Under the pieces are notes generated by a model that worked only from the letters and a program-made list of their open reading frames with translations, had not been told where the DNA came from and searched no databases. A DNA stretch of 64,000 bases from Archangium lipolyticum (GTDB taxonomy: Bacteria; Myxococcota; Myxococcia; Myxococcales; Myxococcaceae). The translations under genes were made by a program, and so were the position numbers. Where the stretch lies: NCBI RefSeq assembly GCF_024623785.1, contig NZ_JANKBZ010000003.1, positions 1 through 64,000 of the forward strand, read 5' to 3'. Positions 44,515-52,680 of this stretch are shown here, in pieces. Numbering within the stretch: the stretch's first letter is position 1; every line of letters begins with the position of its first letter.

Positions 44515-47500
44515 ATGCACGGTGACGACGAGACGGCCTCCATGATGGCCGACACAACCCTCACGTCTCCACCACGGAGGGACGGGGCGGAGGACCTGTC
44601 CTTCCCGGTCCCAGGATGGGACCGTTACCAGCCCATGGGGTTCCTCGGGCAGGGGGGCATGGGACGGGTGTTCCTCGCCTATGACCCCGGGCTGCGCCGC
44701 CAGGTGGCACTCAAGTTCGTCCGCGACGACCACCCCGATCTCACCCGGCGTTTCCTCGCCGAAGCTCGCGCCCAGGCCAGGGTGGATCACGAGCGCGTCT
44801 GCAAGGTGTATGAGGTCGGTCAGGTCGACGGGAAGGTCTTCATCGCCATGCAGTACGTGAAGGGCCGGCCACTGGGCGCTCTCGTGCACGAGCTCACCGT
44901 CGAGCAGAAGGCCCGGGTGCTCCGGGACGCGGCCCTGGGAGTGCACGAAGCCCACCGCGCCGGCCTCATCCACCGCGATGTCAAGCCCTCCAACATCATG
45001 GTGGAGAGCGGAGAGGACGGTGTCCTCAGGCCCTACGTCATGGACTTCGGACTGGCGAGCGACTGGAAGGAGAGCGAGACCGTTACCGGCACCGTGCTGG
45101 GAACTCCCCACTACATGGCCCCCGAGCAGGCGCGCGGAGAAGTCGCCCGGCTGGATCTCCGGGCGGATGTCTATAGCCTGGGTGCCACCCTCTACGCCCT
45201 TCTCACCGGACAGCCTCCCATCCAGGGCGACAACGGCCTGGAGGTGCTCAACAACCTCGCGACCGTCGAGCCGCGCCCACCGCGTGCGCTGGACCGGAAC
45301 ATCCCGCCAGAGTTGGAGGCCATCACCCTCAAGTGCCTGGAGAAGGAGCCCTCCGCCCGCTACGACTCGGCGCGTGCCCTGGCCGAAGACCTCGACCGTT
45401 TCCTCGCGGGCGAGCCCGTGCTGGCGAGAACGGGCCCCGGGTACCGGCTGCGCAAGCGGTTGCACAAGCACAGGCTCCTGCTCTCCGCGGCCACCGCCGC
45501 GCTCCTCGCCCTGGCCCTGGCCGTGGGCTGGGGCGCCCTGGCCCGCCGCGAAGCCTCCGAGCGCGAGCGCCTCGCTCGCCACTTCACCGAGCTGGTGGAG
45601 CGCATCGAGTCCAGGGTCCGCTTCTCCGCGCTCTCCCGTCTCCACGATGCGCGGGAGGAGCGTCAGGCCATCCAGGACATCCAGGCACGGATGGAGGAGT
45701 TGGAGGCGGAGATGCGCCAGGGCGGCGAGCAGGCGCTGGGACCGGGGCACTACGCGCTGGGACGTGGCGCCCTCGCTCTCGGAGACCCCGAGAAGGCCCG
45801 TGAGCACCTCGAGTCCGCGTGGCAGCACGGTTTTCGTGAGCCACGGGTCGCCTATGCGCTTGCCCTCGCTCTGGGGCAGTCCTATCAGGAGAAACTCCTG
45901 GAGGTGGAGAAGCGCTTCGGGGACACCGACGGGCGGGAGTCCCGGGAGTCTCTGTTGAGAGACATCGAGAGCCGCTATCGCGACCCAGCGCTCGCGTACC
46001 TCGAGCTGAGCCAGGGAGCCGAGGTGCCCTCGGTCGAGTACGTCGCGGCACTCATCGCCTTCTACGAGGGCCGCCTCGACGACGCCCTGGCCCGACTGGA
46101 CGCAGTGAGCGGCAGACTGCCCTGGTTCTATGAGGCCCCCAAGTTGCGCGGGGACATCTTCGTGGCCCGGGTCTACAGGCATTGGCGCGAGAACAACTTC
46201 GACAGGGCCAAGGCCGACCTGGAGGCTGGCAGGAAGGCCTACGTCGCCGCCGCCACCATCGCCGAGAGCGCCCCTGCCGTGCACAAGGGCCTGGCGCAAC
46301 TCGAGTTCACCGAGATGCTCATGCAATACGAGCTCGATGGCGACATGATGCCCTTCTATACCCGGGCCCAGGACGCGCTCATGCGGTGTCTCGCGGTCGC
46401 ACCCGATGACTACATGTGCTGGGTGGATCTGGCACGCCTGCACGTCCGCCTGGCCCATAGAAGAAAGCAGGAGACGGAGGAGGTCATCGCGAAGGCCATG
46501 AAGGCCGCCGAGCACGCCCTGGCTCTTGCCCCCGCGCGGAGCGAGGCCCGGATGGTCCTGGCGAGCAGCTTCAAAGAGCTGGCGCGCCACCGCCAGATCC
46601 TTGGAACGGATCCTCGCGAGCAATTCCGCAAGGCCGCCGACTTGCTGGAGAGCATTCGCCCGGAGGACCGGGGTCCTGGGTTTCACAAGGAGCGCTTCGG
46701 GCTCTTCGATGGCCTGGCCAGGTACGAGAATCAAATCGGTGAAAACTCGCTGGGACACCTGGACCGGGCCATCCAGGAGATGCAGGCGGTCCTTGCCACC
46801 GATGCTCGCGATTACGATGCCTGGGCAAACCTCGGCTGGGCGTACCTCTCCCGAGCGTACGACCGCTACAATCCCGAGCCGGATCGCGATCTGGCGCAGG
46901 CCCTGCTCGCGTGTGACAAGGCTCGGAGCATCGACCCCAAGCGCATTTCGTCATATGTGAGCGCGGGTACGACCTACGTGTTCCGGGCCCGGCGGCTGAG
47001 CAATCGTGGTGGGGATCCCGTGCCAGACCTGGTGAGCGCCCGGGATCAGTTCCGGCAAGCACTCACCCTGGAGCCCAAAGCGTCATGGCTGCACTACTCC
47101 ATGGGGGAGGTGTTCCTGGAACAGGCGAGAGATGCCTGGGCGCGGGGCGGAAATCCCTTTCCTCTGCTGGACGAGGCCCGAGCGTCCGTCGAACAAGCCA
47201 TCAGCAACTCGCCGAGGGATGATGACGCCCCCCTCGGCCGCGGAATGCTGCTCGCTCAGCGCGCCCGTTATCTGCGCGCTCGCGGTGAAGATCCGGGCCC
47301 GAGTGTGCGCGAGGCCGAGGAAGTCGTGAAACGTGGCCTCGAACGGTGGCCGGACTATCATCGCGCCTCGTTGATCCTGGGCTCGGTCCTCGTCATCCGA
47401 GCAGGCTTCAACGTCGACCGCGGACGCGCTCCCGGACCGGACCTCGCACGCGCCGAGGAGGAGCTCCGCCAGGCGCTGGCGAAGGAGCCCGCCAACGCGG

Positions 47501-47820
47501 AAGCGTGGCTTCAGCTCGGCGAGGCACAGTCGCTCAGCGCCACGTGGCAAGCGCGCAGTGGAAAGGCTCGGGCCGAGGACTTCGAGGAGGCGACGAAGTC
47601 CTATGAACAGGCGCTCGAGCTGGCACCAGGCGAGCTGGAATATCTCCTGCGGCTCGGCCAGCACTGCTACAGGTGGGCCACCTGGCAGAAGAAGGCGGGA
47701 GGGGAGTACGGCCCGGTATTGAAGCGCGGGCTCGAGCTGGCCGACCAGATATTGAAACTCCGGCCCGACTGGCGCGAGGCGCAGGACCTTCGGGGCAAGC
47801 TGCTCCGGTCAAGCCAGTAG
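44515..47820 (+). CDS. Serine/threonine protein kinase with transmembrane helix and TPR-like region
   Basis: The 1101-residue Hanks-type kinase has the Gly loop FLGQGGMGRVFLAYD, VALKF with Lys, the catalytic IHRDVKPSN, VMDFGLA and GTPHYMAPEQ, so it should be active. A single membrane helix follows (about 320-342, LLLSAATAALLALALAVGWG). The extracellular part of about 750 residues is helical repeat-rich, with TPR-like units (ALGDPEKAREHLESAW, YDAWANLGWAYLSRAYDRYN, AEAWLQLGEAQSLSATWQAR). This layout is common in myxobacterial kinases. The periplasmic helical region probably binds a protein or ligand; its target is unknown. It is monocistronic. Starts at 44542 or 44545 are possible. Confidence 0.9.
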   Translation: MHGDDETASMMADTTLTSPPRRDGAEDLSFPVPGWDRYQPMGFLGQGGMGRVFLAYDPGLRRQVALKFVRDDHPDLTRRFLAEARAQARVDHERVCKVYEVGQVDGKVFIAMQYVKGRPLGALVHELTVEQKARVLRDAALGVHEAHRAGLIHRDVKPSNIMVESGEDGVLRPYVMDFGLASDWKESETVTGTVLGTPHYMAPEQARGEVARLDLRADVYSLGATLYALLTGQPPIQGDNGLEVLNNLATVEPRPPRALDRNIPPELEAITLKCLEKEPSARYDSARALAEDLDRFLAGEPVLARTGPGYRLRKRLHKHRLLLSAATAALLALALAVGWGALARREASERERLARHFTELVERIESRVRFSALSRLHDAREERQAIQDIQARMEELEAEMRQGGEQALGPGHYALGRGALALGDPEKAREHLESAWQHGFREPRVAYALALALGQSYQEKLLEVEKRFGDTDGRESRESLLRDIESRYRDPALAYLELSQGAEVPSVEYVAALIAFYEGRLDDALARLDAVSGRLPWFYEAPKLRGDIFVARVYRHWRENNFDRAKADLEAGRKAYVAAATIAESAPAVHKGLAQLEFTEMLMQYELDGDMMPFYTRAQDALMRCLAVAPDDYMCWVDLARLHVRLAHRRKQETEEVIAKAMKAAEHALALAPARSEARMVLASSFKELARHRQILGTDPREQFRKAADLLESIRPEDRGPGFHKERFGLFDGLARYENQIGENSLGHLDRAIQEMQAVLATDARDYDAWANLGWAYLSRAYDRYNPEPDRDLAQALLACDKARSIDPKRISSYVSAGTTYVFRARRLSNRGGDPVPDLVSARDQFRQALTLEPKASWLHYSMGEVFLEQARDAWARGGNPFPLLDEARASVEQAISNSPRDDDAPLGRGMLLAQRARYLRARGEDPGPSVREAEEVVKRGLERWPDYHRASLILGSVLVIRAGFNVDRGRAPGPDLARAEEELRQALAKEPANAEAWLQLGEAQSLSATWQARSGKARAEDFEEATKSYEQALELAPGELEYLLRLGQHCYRWATWQKKAGGEYGPVLKRGLELADQILKLRPDWREAQDLRGKLLRSSQ

Positions 47821-47861
47821 GCTGCAAGCCCGATGAGCCCCCCGTGTCCCACGGGGAGCGA

Positions 47862-48212
47862 CTACTGCTGCTCTTCCTCGCCCTCGCGGGAGCTGGAGAC
47901 GCCGAACACGTTGGCCTCGGCCATCTCCTTGGTGGTGTTCCTGTACGCGCGCCAGGCGAAGGGCGCCACACCCGCGAAGATGATGCCGACGAAGCCGATG
48001 GCCATCCAGGGGATGGGCTCTTCCTTGATCTTCACATCCCTGCCGTAGGAGGTGATGTTGTACTTCGGACGGGAGCGAGCGGCATCGCGCTCCTGCTGGG
48101 ATTCCATCCCATCGCCCTGGAAATCCTGGAGCTGCCGCCGCTGGGCGAGGGCGGCACCGCCAGTCACGAGCACGAGGACGGCCAGCAGACGCGAGAAGGG
48201 GGGGAGACGCAT
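47862..48212 (-). CDS. Small secreted/membrane protein
   Basis: The 116-residue protein begins MRLPPFSRLLAVLVLVTGGA, a signal peptide ending near ALA. It has a Gln/Arg-rich middle and one later membrane helix (IPWMAIGFVGIIFAGVAPFA) before a charged tail RAYRNTTKEMAEANVFGVSS ending EGEEEQQ. No family is recognised. The ATG at 48212 starts the signal; six further upstream residues are possible. It is divergent from the SppA gene. It could be a single-pass inner membrane protein of an envelope complex. Confidence 0.55.
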   Translation of the reverse strand: MRLPPFSRLLAVLVLVTGGAALAQRRQLQDFQGDGMESQQERDAARSRPKYNITSYGRDVKIKEEPIPWMAIGFVGIIFAGVAPFAWRAYRNTTKEMAEANVFGVSSSREGEEEQQ

Positions 48213-48292
48213 GGCCGCGCAGCCTACCACGACCGTACAGGTGTGCAGAACAGGGCTTGCGCCGCCCGCGCCGGTCCATTAGGCGCGGACCC

Positions 48293-50011
48293 GTGCGCCT
48301 CCTCCTGATCCCCTTGATCAATCTGTTGTTGCTGTTGCGGACCCTCCTGGGATTGCCCTTCCGCTTCCTGGCATCCCGGAGCCGGCCCGCGTACATCCGC
48401 TTCCGGCTGGCGGGGGACCCCCCCTACCGCGAGCCGACCCGCCGGCCGCGCCTGCCCCTGGGGCTCGGAGGGCAGGGCCGTCCGGAGCCGGCCACGGTGA
48501 CCTCGCTGGAGGGCTTCCGGGAAGCGCTGGAGCTCCTGGCGAAGGACCCGAAGGTGAAGGGCATCCTGGTGGAGCTGGAGGGGTTGGAGGTGCCTCCGGC
48601 GAAGCGGGAGGTGCTGGTGAAGCTGCTGGAGGGCTTCCGGGCGGCGGGCAAGCGGGTGGTGGCGTGGGGGGTGAGCGTGAACAGCCTGGAGTACCAGGTG
48701 ATGTGCGCGGCGGACGAGGCGCTCCTGTCTCCGGCGGGGCGGTTGGAGCTGGTGGGCTACGCCGCGGAGGCCACCGCGCTGGGCGAGGGCCTGGAGCGGA
48801 TCGGCGTCAAGGCGCACTTCTTCCGGCGGGGCGATTACAAGACGGCACCGGAGCTCTTCACGCACCCGCGCGTGTCGGACATCCAGCGGCAGACGATGGA
48901 AGCCTTCCTGGACGAGCGCTACACGGAGCTGGTGGACACCGTGGCGAAGGGGCGCAAGCGCACGCCGGAGGAGGTCCGGGCGTGGATCGACGCGGGTCCC
49001 TACAGCGCGAAGCGCGCGGCGGCGCAGGGGCTCATCGACGGGCTGTGCAGCGAGGCGGACCTGCCCGAGCGGTTGGGGAAGAAGCGCGAGAAGGACGGCG
49101 AGGAGGAGGAGGACGAGGGGCTGGAGCCGATGCCGGTGTACCGGGCCGGGCTGGTCTGGCCGCGGGTGCGCTGGCGCCCGTTGAGGTTGAGGCCCCTGCT
49201 GGGGGTGGTTCCACTGACGGGGATGATCGTCCCGGGGAAGGGTGGGGCGGGACCGGGTCCTCAGCGGGTGGGCTCGGACGCGGTGGTGAAGGCGGTGCGC
49301 GCGGCGGGGAGGAACCGCCGGGTGAAGGCCGTGGTGCTGTACGTGGCGAGCCCGGGAGGCTCGGCGGTGGCCTCGGAGATCATCCTGGAGGCGGTGCAGC
49401 GGGTGGCGAAGAAGAAGCCCGTCATCGCCTTCGTGGACCGGGTGGCGGCGAGCGGCGGCTACATGGCGGCGCTCGGCGCGAAGGAGATCTGGGCCACGCC
49501 GCACGCGGTGGTGGGCTCCATCGGCGTGTTCGCGGGGAAGTTCGATGTCTCGGGGCTGCTGGAGCTGCTGGGGGTGCGCCGCACGCTCATCACCCGAGGG
49601 GAGAACGCGGGCATCTTCTCTCCCACGCGGGGCTTCACCGAGCACGAGCGGGCCTCGATGGAGGCGGAGGTGGAGGAGATCTACCAGGCGTTCCTCGAGC
49701 ACGTGGCGAAGGCGCGAGGCCGGACGAAGGAGGAGATCCACCAGCTGGCGGAGGGGCGGGTGTACAGCGGCACGCGGGCGCTGGGGGTGGGGCTGGTGGA
49801 CAAGACGGGGGGCTTCGAGGAGGCGTGCCGGTACGCGATGGATCTGGCGAAGGTGCCGGCGGAGCGCTTCGACCTGCGGCTCTTCGGGGGAGGGGATCGG
49901 CGCTTGTCACTGTTGAAACTGTTGATGGGAGGAGCCCAGACGGGCGTGTATGCCTTCTGCCCGACGGCGTGGGATCTCCAGGGCTTCGGGGAAGGGGAGC
50001 GTTTCGAGTAA
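48293..50011 (+). CDS. sppA: Signal peptide peptidase SppA, two-domain (67K) type
   Basis: The 572-residue protein starts with GTG at 48293, at a hydrophobic anchor (RLLLIPLINLLLLLRTLLGL). It has two S49 domains. The first carries Lys183 in FFRRGDYKTAPELFTHPR, the general base of E. coli-type SppA. The second carries the catalytic Ser387 in DRVAASGGYMAALGA plus VVGSIGVFAGKFDVSGLLEL. It degrades cleaved signal peptides in the inner membrane. Between the domains is an acidic linker KKREKDGEEEEDEGLE. A TTG at 48257 is an alternative start. The gap to the zinc-ribbon gene is 12 bases, so they may share a transcript. Confidence 0.9.
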   Translation: MRLLLIPLINLLLLLRTLLGLPFRFLASRSRPAYIRFRLAGDPPYREPTRRPRLPLGLGGQGRPEPATVTSLEGFREALELLAKDPKVKGILVELEGLEVPPAKREVLVKLLEGFRAAGKRVVAWGVSVNSLEYQVMCAADEALLSPAGRLELVGYAAEATALGEGLERIGVKAHFFRRGDYKTAPELFTHPRVSDIQRQTMEAFLDERYTELVDTVAKGRKRTPEEVRAWIDAGPYSAKRAAAQGLIDGLCSEADLPERLGKKREKDGEEEEDEGLEPMPVYRAGLVWPRVRWRPLRLRPLLGVVPLTGMIVPGKGGAGPGPQRVGSDAVVKAVRAAGRNRRVKAVVLYVASPGGSAVASEIILEAVQRVAKKKPVIAFVDRVAASGGYMAALGAKEIWATPHAVVGSIGVFAGKFDVSGLLELLGVRRTLITRGENAGIFSPTRGFTEHERASMEAEVEEIYQAFLEHVAKARGRTKEEIHQLAEGRVYSGTRALGVGLVDKTGGFEEACRYAMDLAKVPAERFDLRLFGGGDRRLSLLKLLMGGAQTGVYAFCPTAWDLQGFGEGERFE

Positions 50012-50023
50012 CCTCGGCCCTGA

Positions 50024-50593
50024 ATGGCGCGCCCCTGTCCCCTCTGCGAGAACGAGCTGCTGCGGCCCCTGCGCGTCTCGGACGTGGAAGTGGACACCTG
50101 TCCCCGCTGTCACGGGCTGTGGTTCGACGCGGGGGAGCTGAACCGCTTTCCGGACAGGCCCGCGACGCGCACGTTCCTGGAAGCGGCGCGGCGGGCGCCC
50201 TCGCGGTGCCGGAAGCGGGGCCACCTGGTGCCGCGCGAGCAGGACGCGTGCACCACGTGCCGGAGCGAGCCGGTGTCCTGCCCATCCTGCGGCTCGAGGC
50301 TGGCGCTGGTGGTGACGAGCGCCTGTGCCATCGACGTGTGCCCGCGATGCGAGGGAGTCTGGCTGGACGCGGGTGAGTTCGAGCTGTTGGAGGGAGTCAC
50401 CAATCCCCAGGCGAGGCCGGCGGGCGAAACCCCACCAGTGGCGGCCCTGAGGTGCTCGGCGTGCAGGAAGGGGCTACAGCCGAGGGACGCCTTCGCGTAT
50501 GAGGGCGACGTCTACTGCGCTACCTGCCGTCCCCCGGGCGCCATCCAGTTCACCGTGCGAATCCCCTCTCCCTCTGGGAGAGGGCTAGGGTGA
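50024..50593 (+). CDS. zf-TFIIB-type double zinc-ribbon protein
   Basis: The 189-residue cytoplasmic protein has two zf-TFIIB units, CPLCENELLRPLRVSDVEVD with TCPRCHGLWFDAGELNRF, and CPSCGSRLALVVTSACAIDV with CPRCEGVWLDAGEFELLE. CRKRGH and CTTC lie between them and a third Cys array is at the end (CSACRKGLQPRDAF, VYCATCR). The C-terminal RIPSPSGRGLG is encoded by the dispersed inverted repeat, so the natural C-terminus probably ended about ten residues earlier before the repeat inserted. Function is unknown; such proteins are commonly called zinc finger transcription-factor-like. It follows sppA closely. Confidence 0.8.
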   Translation: MARPCPLCENELLRPLRVSDVEVDTCPRCHGLWFDAGELNRFPDRPATRTFLEAARRAPSRCRKRGHLVPREQDACTTCRSEPVSCPSCGSRLALVVTSACAIDVCPRCEGVWLDAGEFELLEGVTNPQARPAGETPPVAALRCSACRKGLQPRDAFAYEGDVYCATCRPPGAIQFTVRIPSPSGRGLG

Positions 50594-50679
50594 GGGTCTT
50601 TCCACGGTGGGTAACCCGGGGGTCTATACCCTCACCCCGTCCCTCTCCCAGAGGGAGAGGGGTGAGGGGTGAGCTCACC
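50563..50679. repeat. Large imperfect inverted repeat (REP-type element) between convergent genes
   Basis: The left arm 50563-50597 and the right arm 50628-50662 are each 35 bases. The right arm matches the reverse complement of the left at 32 of 35 positions, with about 30 bases between. Each arm is itself partly palindromic (CCCTCTCCC with GGGAGAGGG). A separate perfect palindrome GGTGAGCTCACC lies at 50668-50679, over the stop of the next gene. The element overlaps the 3' end of the zinc-ribbon gene and reaches the convergent lipoprotein gene. This sequence class is a common dispersed repeat in high-GC genomes, and here it may act as a bidirectional terminator. Confidence 0.8.
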
Positions 50680-51415
50680 TGGTCGCGGTGGGTGAGCCTT
50701 CCTCGACTCGGGTCACCAGACCGTCCGTGATGAATACCCGGCGCTTTCCTCCCGGGTACGACCACTCCTGCTTCACCTGCTGGCCGTCCAGCGTCCGGCG
50801 GATGCTCTCCGGTCTTCCCCAGGACATCTCCACCGCCGCCTCCGGCATGTACTCGATGACCTTCTTCTGCTTGATCGCCTCCTGGAAGCGCGGCTGGAAC
50901 TTCGTCAGCCTCGGCGCCGGATCGTGATTCAGCAGGTGCCGGTCCACCTCCGCCAGGAAGTCCTCCTTCGTCTTGATCATCGGCGGCAGCACCAGGATGA
51001 CCGGCGGTCCCTGCGGCGCTCCCTCCACCTCCAGGTACACCCAGGGCTGTGTACGCGGCGAGTACAGCACCCGCTCGGCCATCACCCAGGCCGTCGGGAA
51101 CTCCACCTTCAGCACCCGCACCTTCGTGCCCGCGGGCGCCAGGTGCTGCACCGGGCCGGGGTTGATCGGGTTGCCCTTGGTGTCGTTGAGCAGCCGCACC
51201 TCCTCGGGCGGGTAGGGCGTCAGCAGCCGCTTGGACGCATCCCCGAAGAACGGCGTGATGTAGCTGGAGGCCTTCAGGTAGCGCACCGCTCCCGGGCCGG
51301 TGGACAGGTCTTGCTGCACCCTCGTCCGATCCTCCGCGCTGAGCTGGGTCTGGCTCGCGCAGCCGGTGAGCAGTGCCAGGGGGAAGAGGACGAGCAGGGC
51401 GAGGAGTCTTCTCAC
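50675..51415 (-). CDS. Lipoprotein of unknown function
   Basis: The 246-residue protein has a lipoprotein signal MRRLLALLVLFPLALLTGCA with a canonical lipobox LTGC (Cys19). The mature part has GPGAVRYLKASSYITPFFGD, PTAWVMAERVLYSPRTQPWV, YLEVEGAPQGPPVILVLPPM and a C-terminal WSYPGGKRRVFITDGLVTRV that resembles BamE/SmpA-like outer membrane assembly modules in style only. Nothing identifies a partner. It is the second gene of a pair, 13 bases after the membrane protein gene. Confidence 0.65.
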   Translation of the reverse strand: MRRLLALLVLFPLALLTGCASQTQLSAEDRTRVQQDLSTGPGAVRYLKASSYITPFFGDASKRLLTPYPPEEVRLLNDTKGNPINPGPVQHLAPAGTKVRVLKVEFPTAWVMAERVLYSPRTQPWVYLEVEGAPQGPPVILVLPPMIKTKEDFLAEVDRHLLNHDPAPRLTKFQPRFQEAIKQKKVIEYMPEAAVEMSWGRPESIRRTLDGQQVKQEWSYPGGKRRVFITDGLVTRVEEGSPTATR

Positions 51416-51428
51416 GGTGGGGCCTCGA

Positions 51429-52034
51429 TCAGAAGGTGAAGGCGAAGGCGCGGGTGGTGATGGTGGGCGCGTCCCGTCCGCCCGTGACGTCCGAGACGAG
51501 CACCGCCTTCTGGCGTGTCTCCTCGACGATTCGCGGGCCGCCCGCCTTGCCCAGGGCGTCCACTCCCTGGATGACGTGCGAGATGAGCAGCGCGAGCCCT
51601 CCCAGCCCCCAGAACCAGCCGCCCAGGACGAACCTGAACACGCTGCTCACCACGATGATCGCCAGATCCACCACCAGGAACAGGATGAAGCCGTCCCGAT
51701 CCCTCGCCACCAGGTGGCCCGTGCCGAAGCCGATGATCAGCCCCAGCACCAGCGCGAGGATCTGCCGCGTCTCCGCGTCCACTCCGCCTCCCGTGTCCAG
51801 GGGCAGGGGCGCGTTCGCGAGGCCGAACCGCATCGCGTCCGTGATGCGCAGCGGCGGAGTCTCGGAGGGCTTGAAGGTGGCCGCCAGCTCCAACCCCTCC
51901 AGGAGCCGCGCGTGGCGGCCTTCCAGGGAAGCGGCGAAGGACACCGTCGGATCGGCACCAGGGACGGCCGACTCGGCGGTGGGGGTGACGGCCAGGAACG
52001 ACGCGAGCAGCAGGGGAACGACCATCGGGCGCAC
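51429..52034 (-). CDS. Exported/membrane protein of unknown function
   Basis: The 201-residue protein has a signal sequence (MRPMVVPLLLASFLAVTPTA), a Pro-rich region, then hydrophobic segments IGFGTGHLVARDRDGFILFL, VVDLAIIVVSSVFRFVLGGW and FWGLGGLALLISHVIQGVDA. So it is probably an inner membrane protein with three helices and a soluble C-terminus (ARRSQK-free, TITTRAFAFTF end). No family is recognised. It is 13 bases upstream of the lipoprotein gene, in the same operon. Confidence 0.6.
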   Translation of the reverse strand: MRPMVVPLLLASFLAVTPTAESAVPGADPTVSFAASLEGRHARLLEGLELAATFKPSETPPLRITDAMRFGLANAPLPLDTGGGVDAETRQILALVLGLIIGFGTGHLVARDRDGFILFLVVDLAIIVVSSVFRFVLGGWFWGLGGLALLISHVIQGVDALGKAGGPRIVEETRQKAVLVSDVTGGRDAPTITTRAFAFTF

Positions 52035-52071
52035 CTCGGCGTAGACGACGCGGGAGGGGCCCTTCCTTAGC

Positions 52072-52272
52072 TCAGCGGGGGCTCGGCGTCAGCGACGCAT
52101 TGTCGCCCGCGCGCCGCTGCACTCCACAGCCTTTCACCGGTGGGCAGATGGGTCCGCGGCCATCGGGATCCGGCACGAGCAGGAATCGGCCCAGTCCGCG
52201 AGCATCGATCAGCTCCGGATGGCCACAGAGCACGCAACGGCGGGGTGGGCGCTTGGAGGGAGGAAATGGCAC
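52072..52272 (-). CDS. Short Cys-containing protein (66 residues)
   Basis: GTG at 52272 is preceded by GGAGGGAGACTGG and would give MPFPPSKRPPRRCVLCGHPE followed by LIDARGLGRFLLVPDPDGRG and PICPPVKGCGVQRR. The CVLC and PICPPVKGC cysteines could form a single zinc site. It sits between the FmdB gene and the membrane protein gene on the same strand. The size and motif fit small zinc proteins, but without homology evidence it may not be a gene. Confidence 0.45.
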   Translation of the reverse strand: MPFPPSKRPPRRCVLCGHPELIDARGLGRFLLVPDPDGRGPICPPVKGCGVQRRAGDNASLTPSPR

Positions 52273-52319
52273 GCGGCCAGTCTCCCTCCCCTCCAACGCA
52301 CGCGCGAATTTTCCGCCAC

Positions 52320-52661
52320 TCAGCTCTTGCCGCCAGCAGCCGCCGCCGGGGTGCTCGACGCGCTGGTGCTGCTGCTCGAGGAGCTGCTCGACCCCGAGTC
52401 CGACGAGCTCGGGGTGGACGACGAGCTGCTGGCGCTGGACGAAGAGGACGAGCTGCTGGTGCTCCCGTCCTTCTTGGTGGAGCTGTAGAGATCCGAATAC
52501 CAGCCGCCACCCTTGAGGACGAAGCTGGAGCGGCTCACGACCTTGCTCAGCGAGCCCTGGGCACCGCACGCGGTGCAGGTCTCGGGCGTCGGATCGCTCA
52601 CCTTCTGCAGGACATCGATCGTCTTTTCACAGGACTTGCAGGAGTACTCGTAGATGGGCAT
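52320..52661 (-). CDS. FmdB-family zinc ribbon protein with Ser-rich tail
   Basis: The 113-residue protein starts with the FmdB/CxxC_CXXC pattern MPIYEYSCKSCEKTIDVLQK and CTACGAQGSLSKVVSRSSFV, ending the domain at LKGGGWYSDLYSS. A tail of about 45 residues follows, made largely of Ser with some Ala, Thr and Gly, far longer and more repetitive than usual for the family. AAGAGGTCAAGCC lies before the ATG. FmdB proteins are putative regulators with a metal-binding ribbon; a role is not established here. The tail may be unstructured. Confidence 0.85.
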   Translation of the reverse strand: MPIYEYSCKSCEKTIDVLQKVSDPTPETCTACGAQGSLSKVVSRSSFVLKGGGWYSDLYSSTKKDGSTSSSSSSSSASSSSSTPSSSDSGSSSSSSSSTSASSTPAAAAGGKS

Positions 52662-52680
52662 GGCTTGACCTCTTGTTCTT

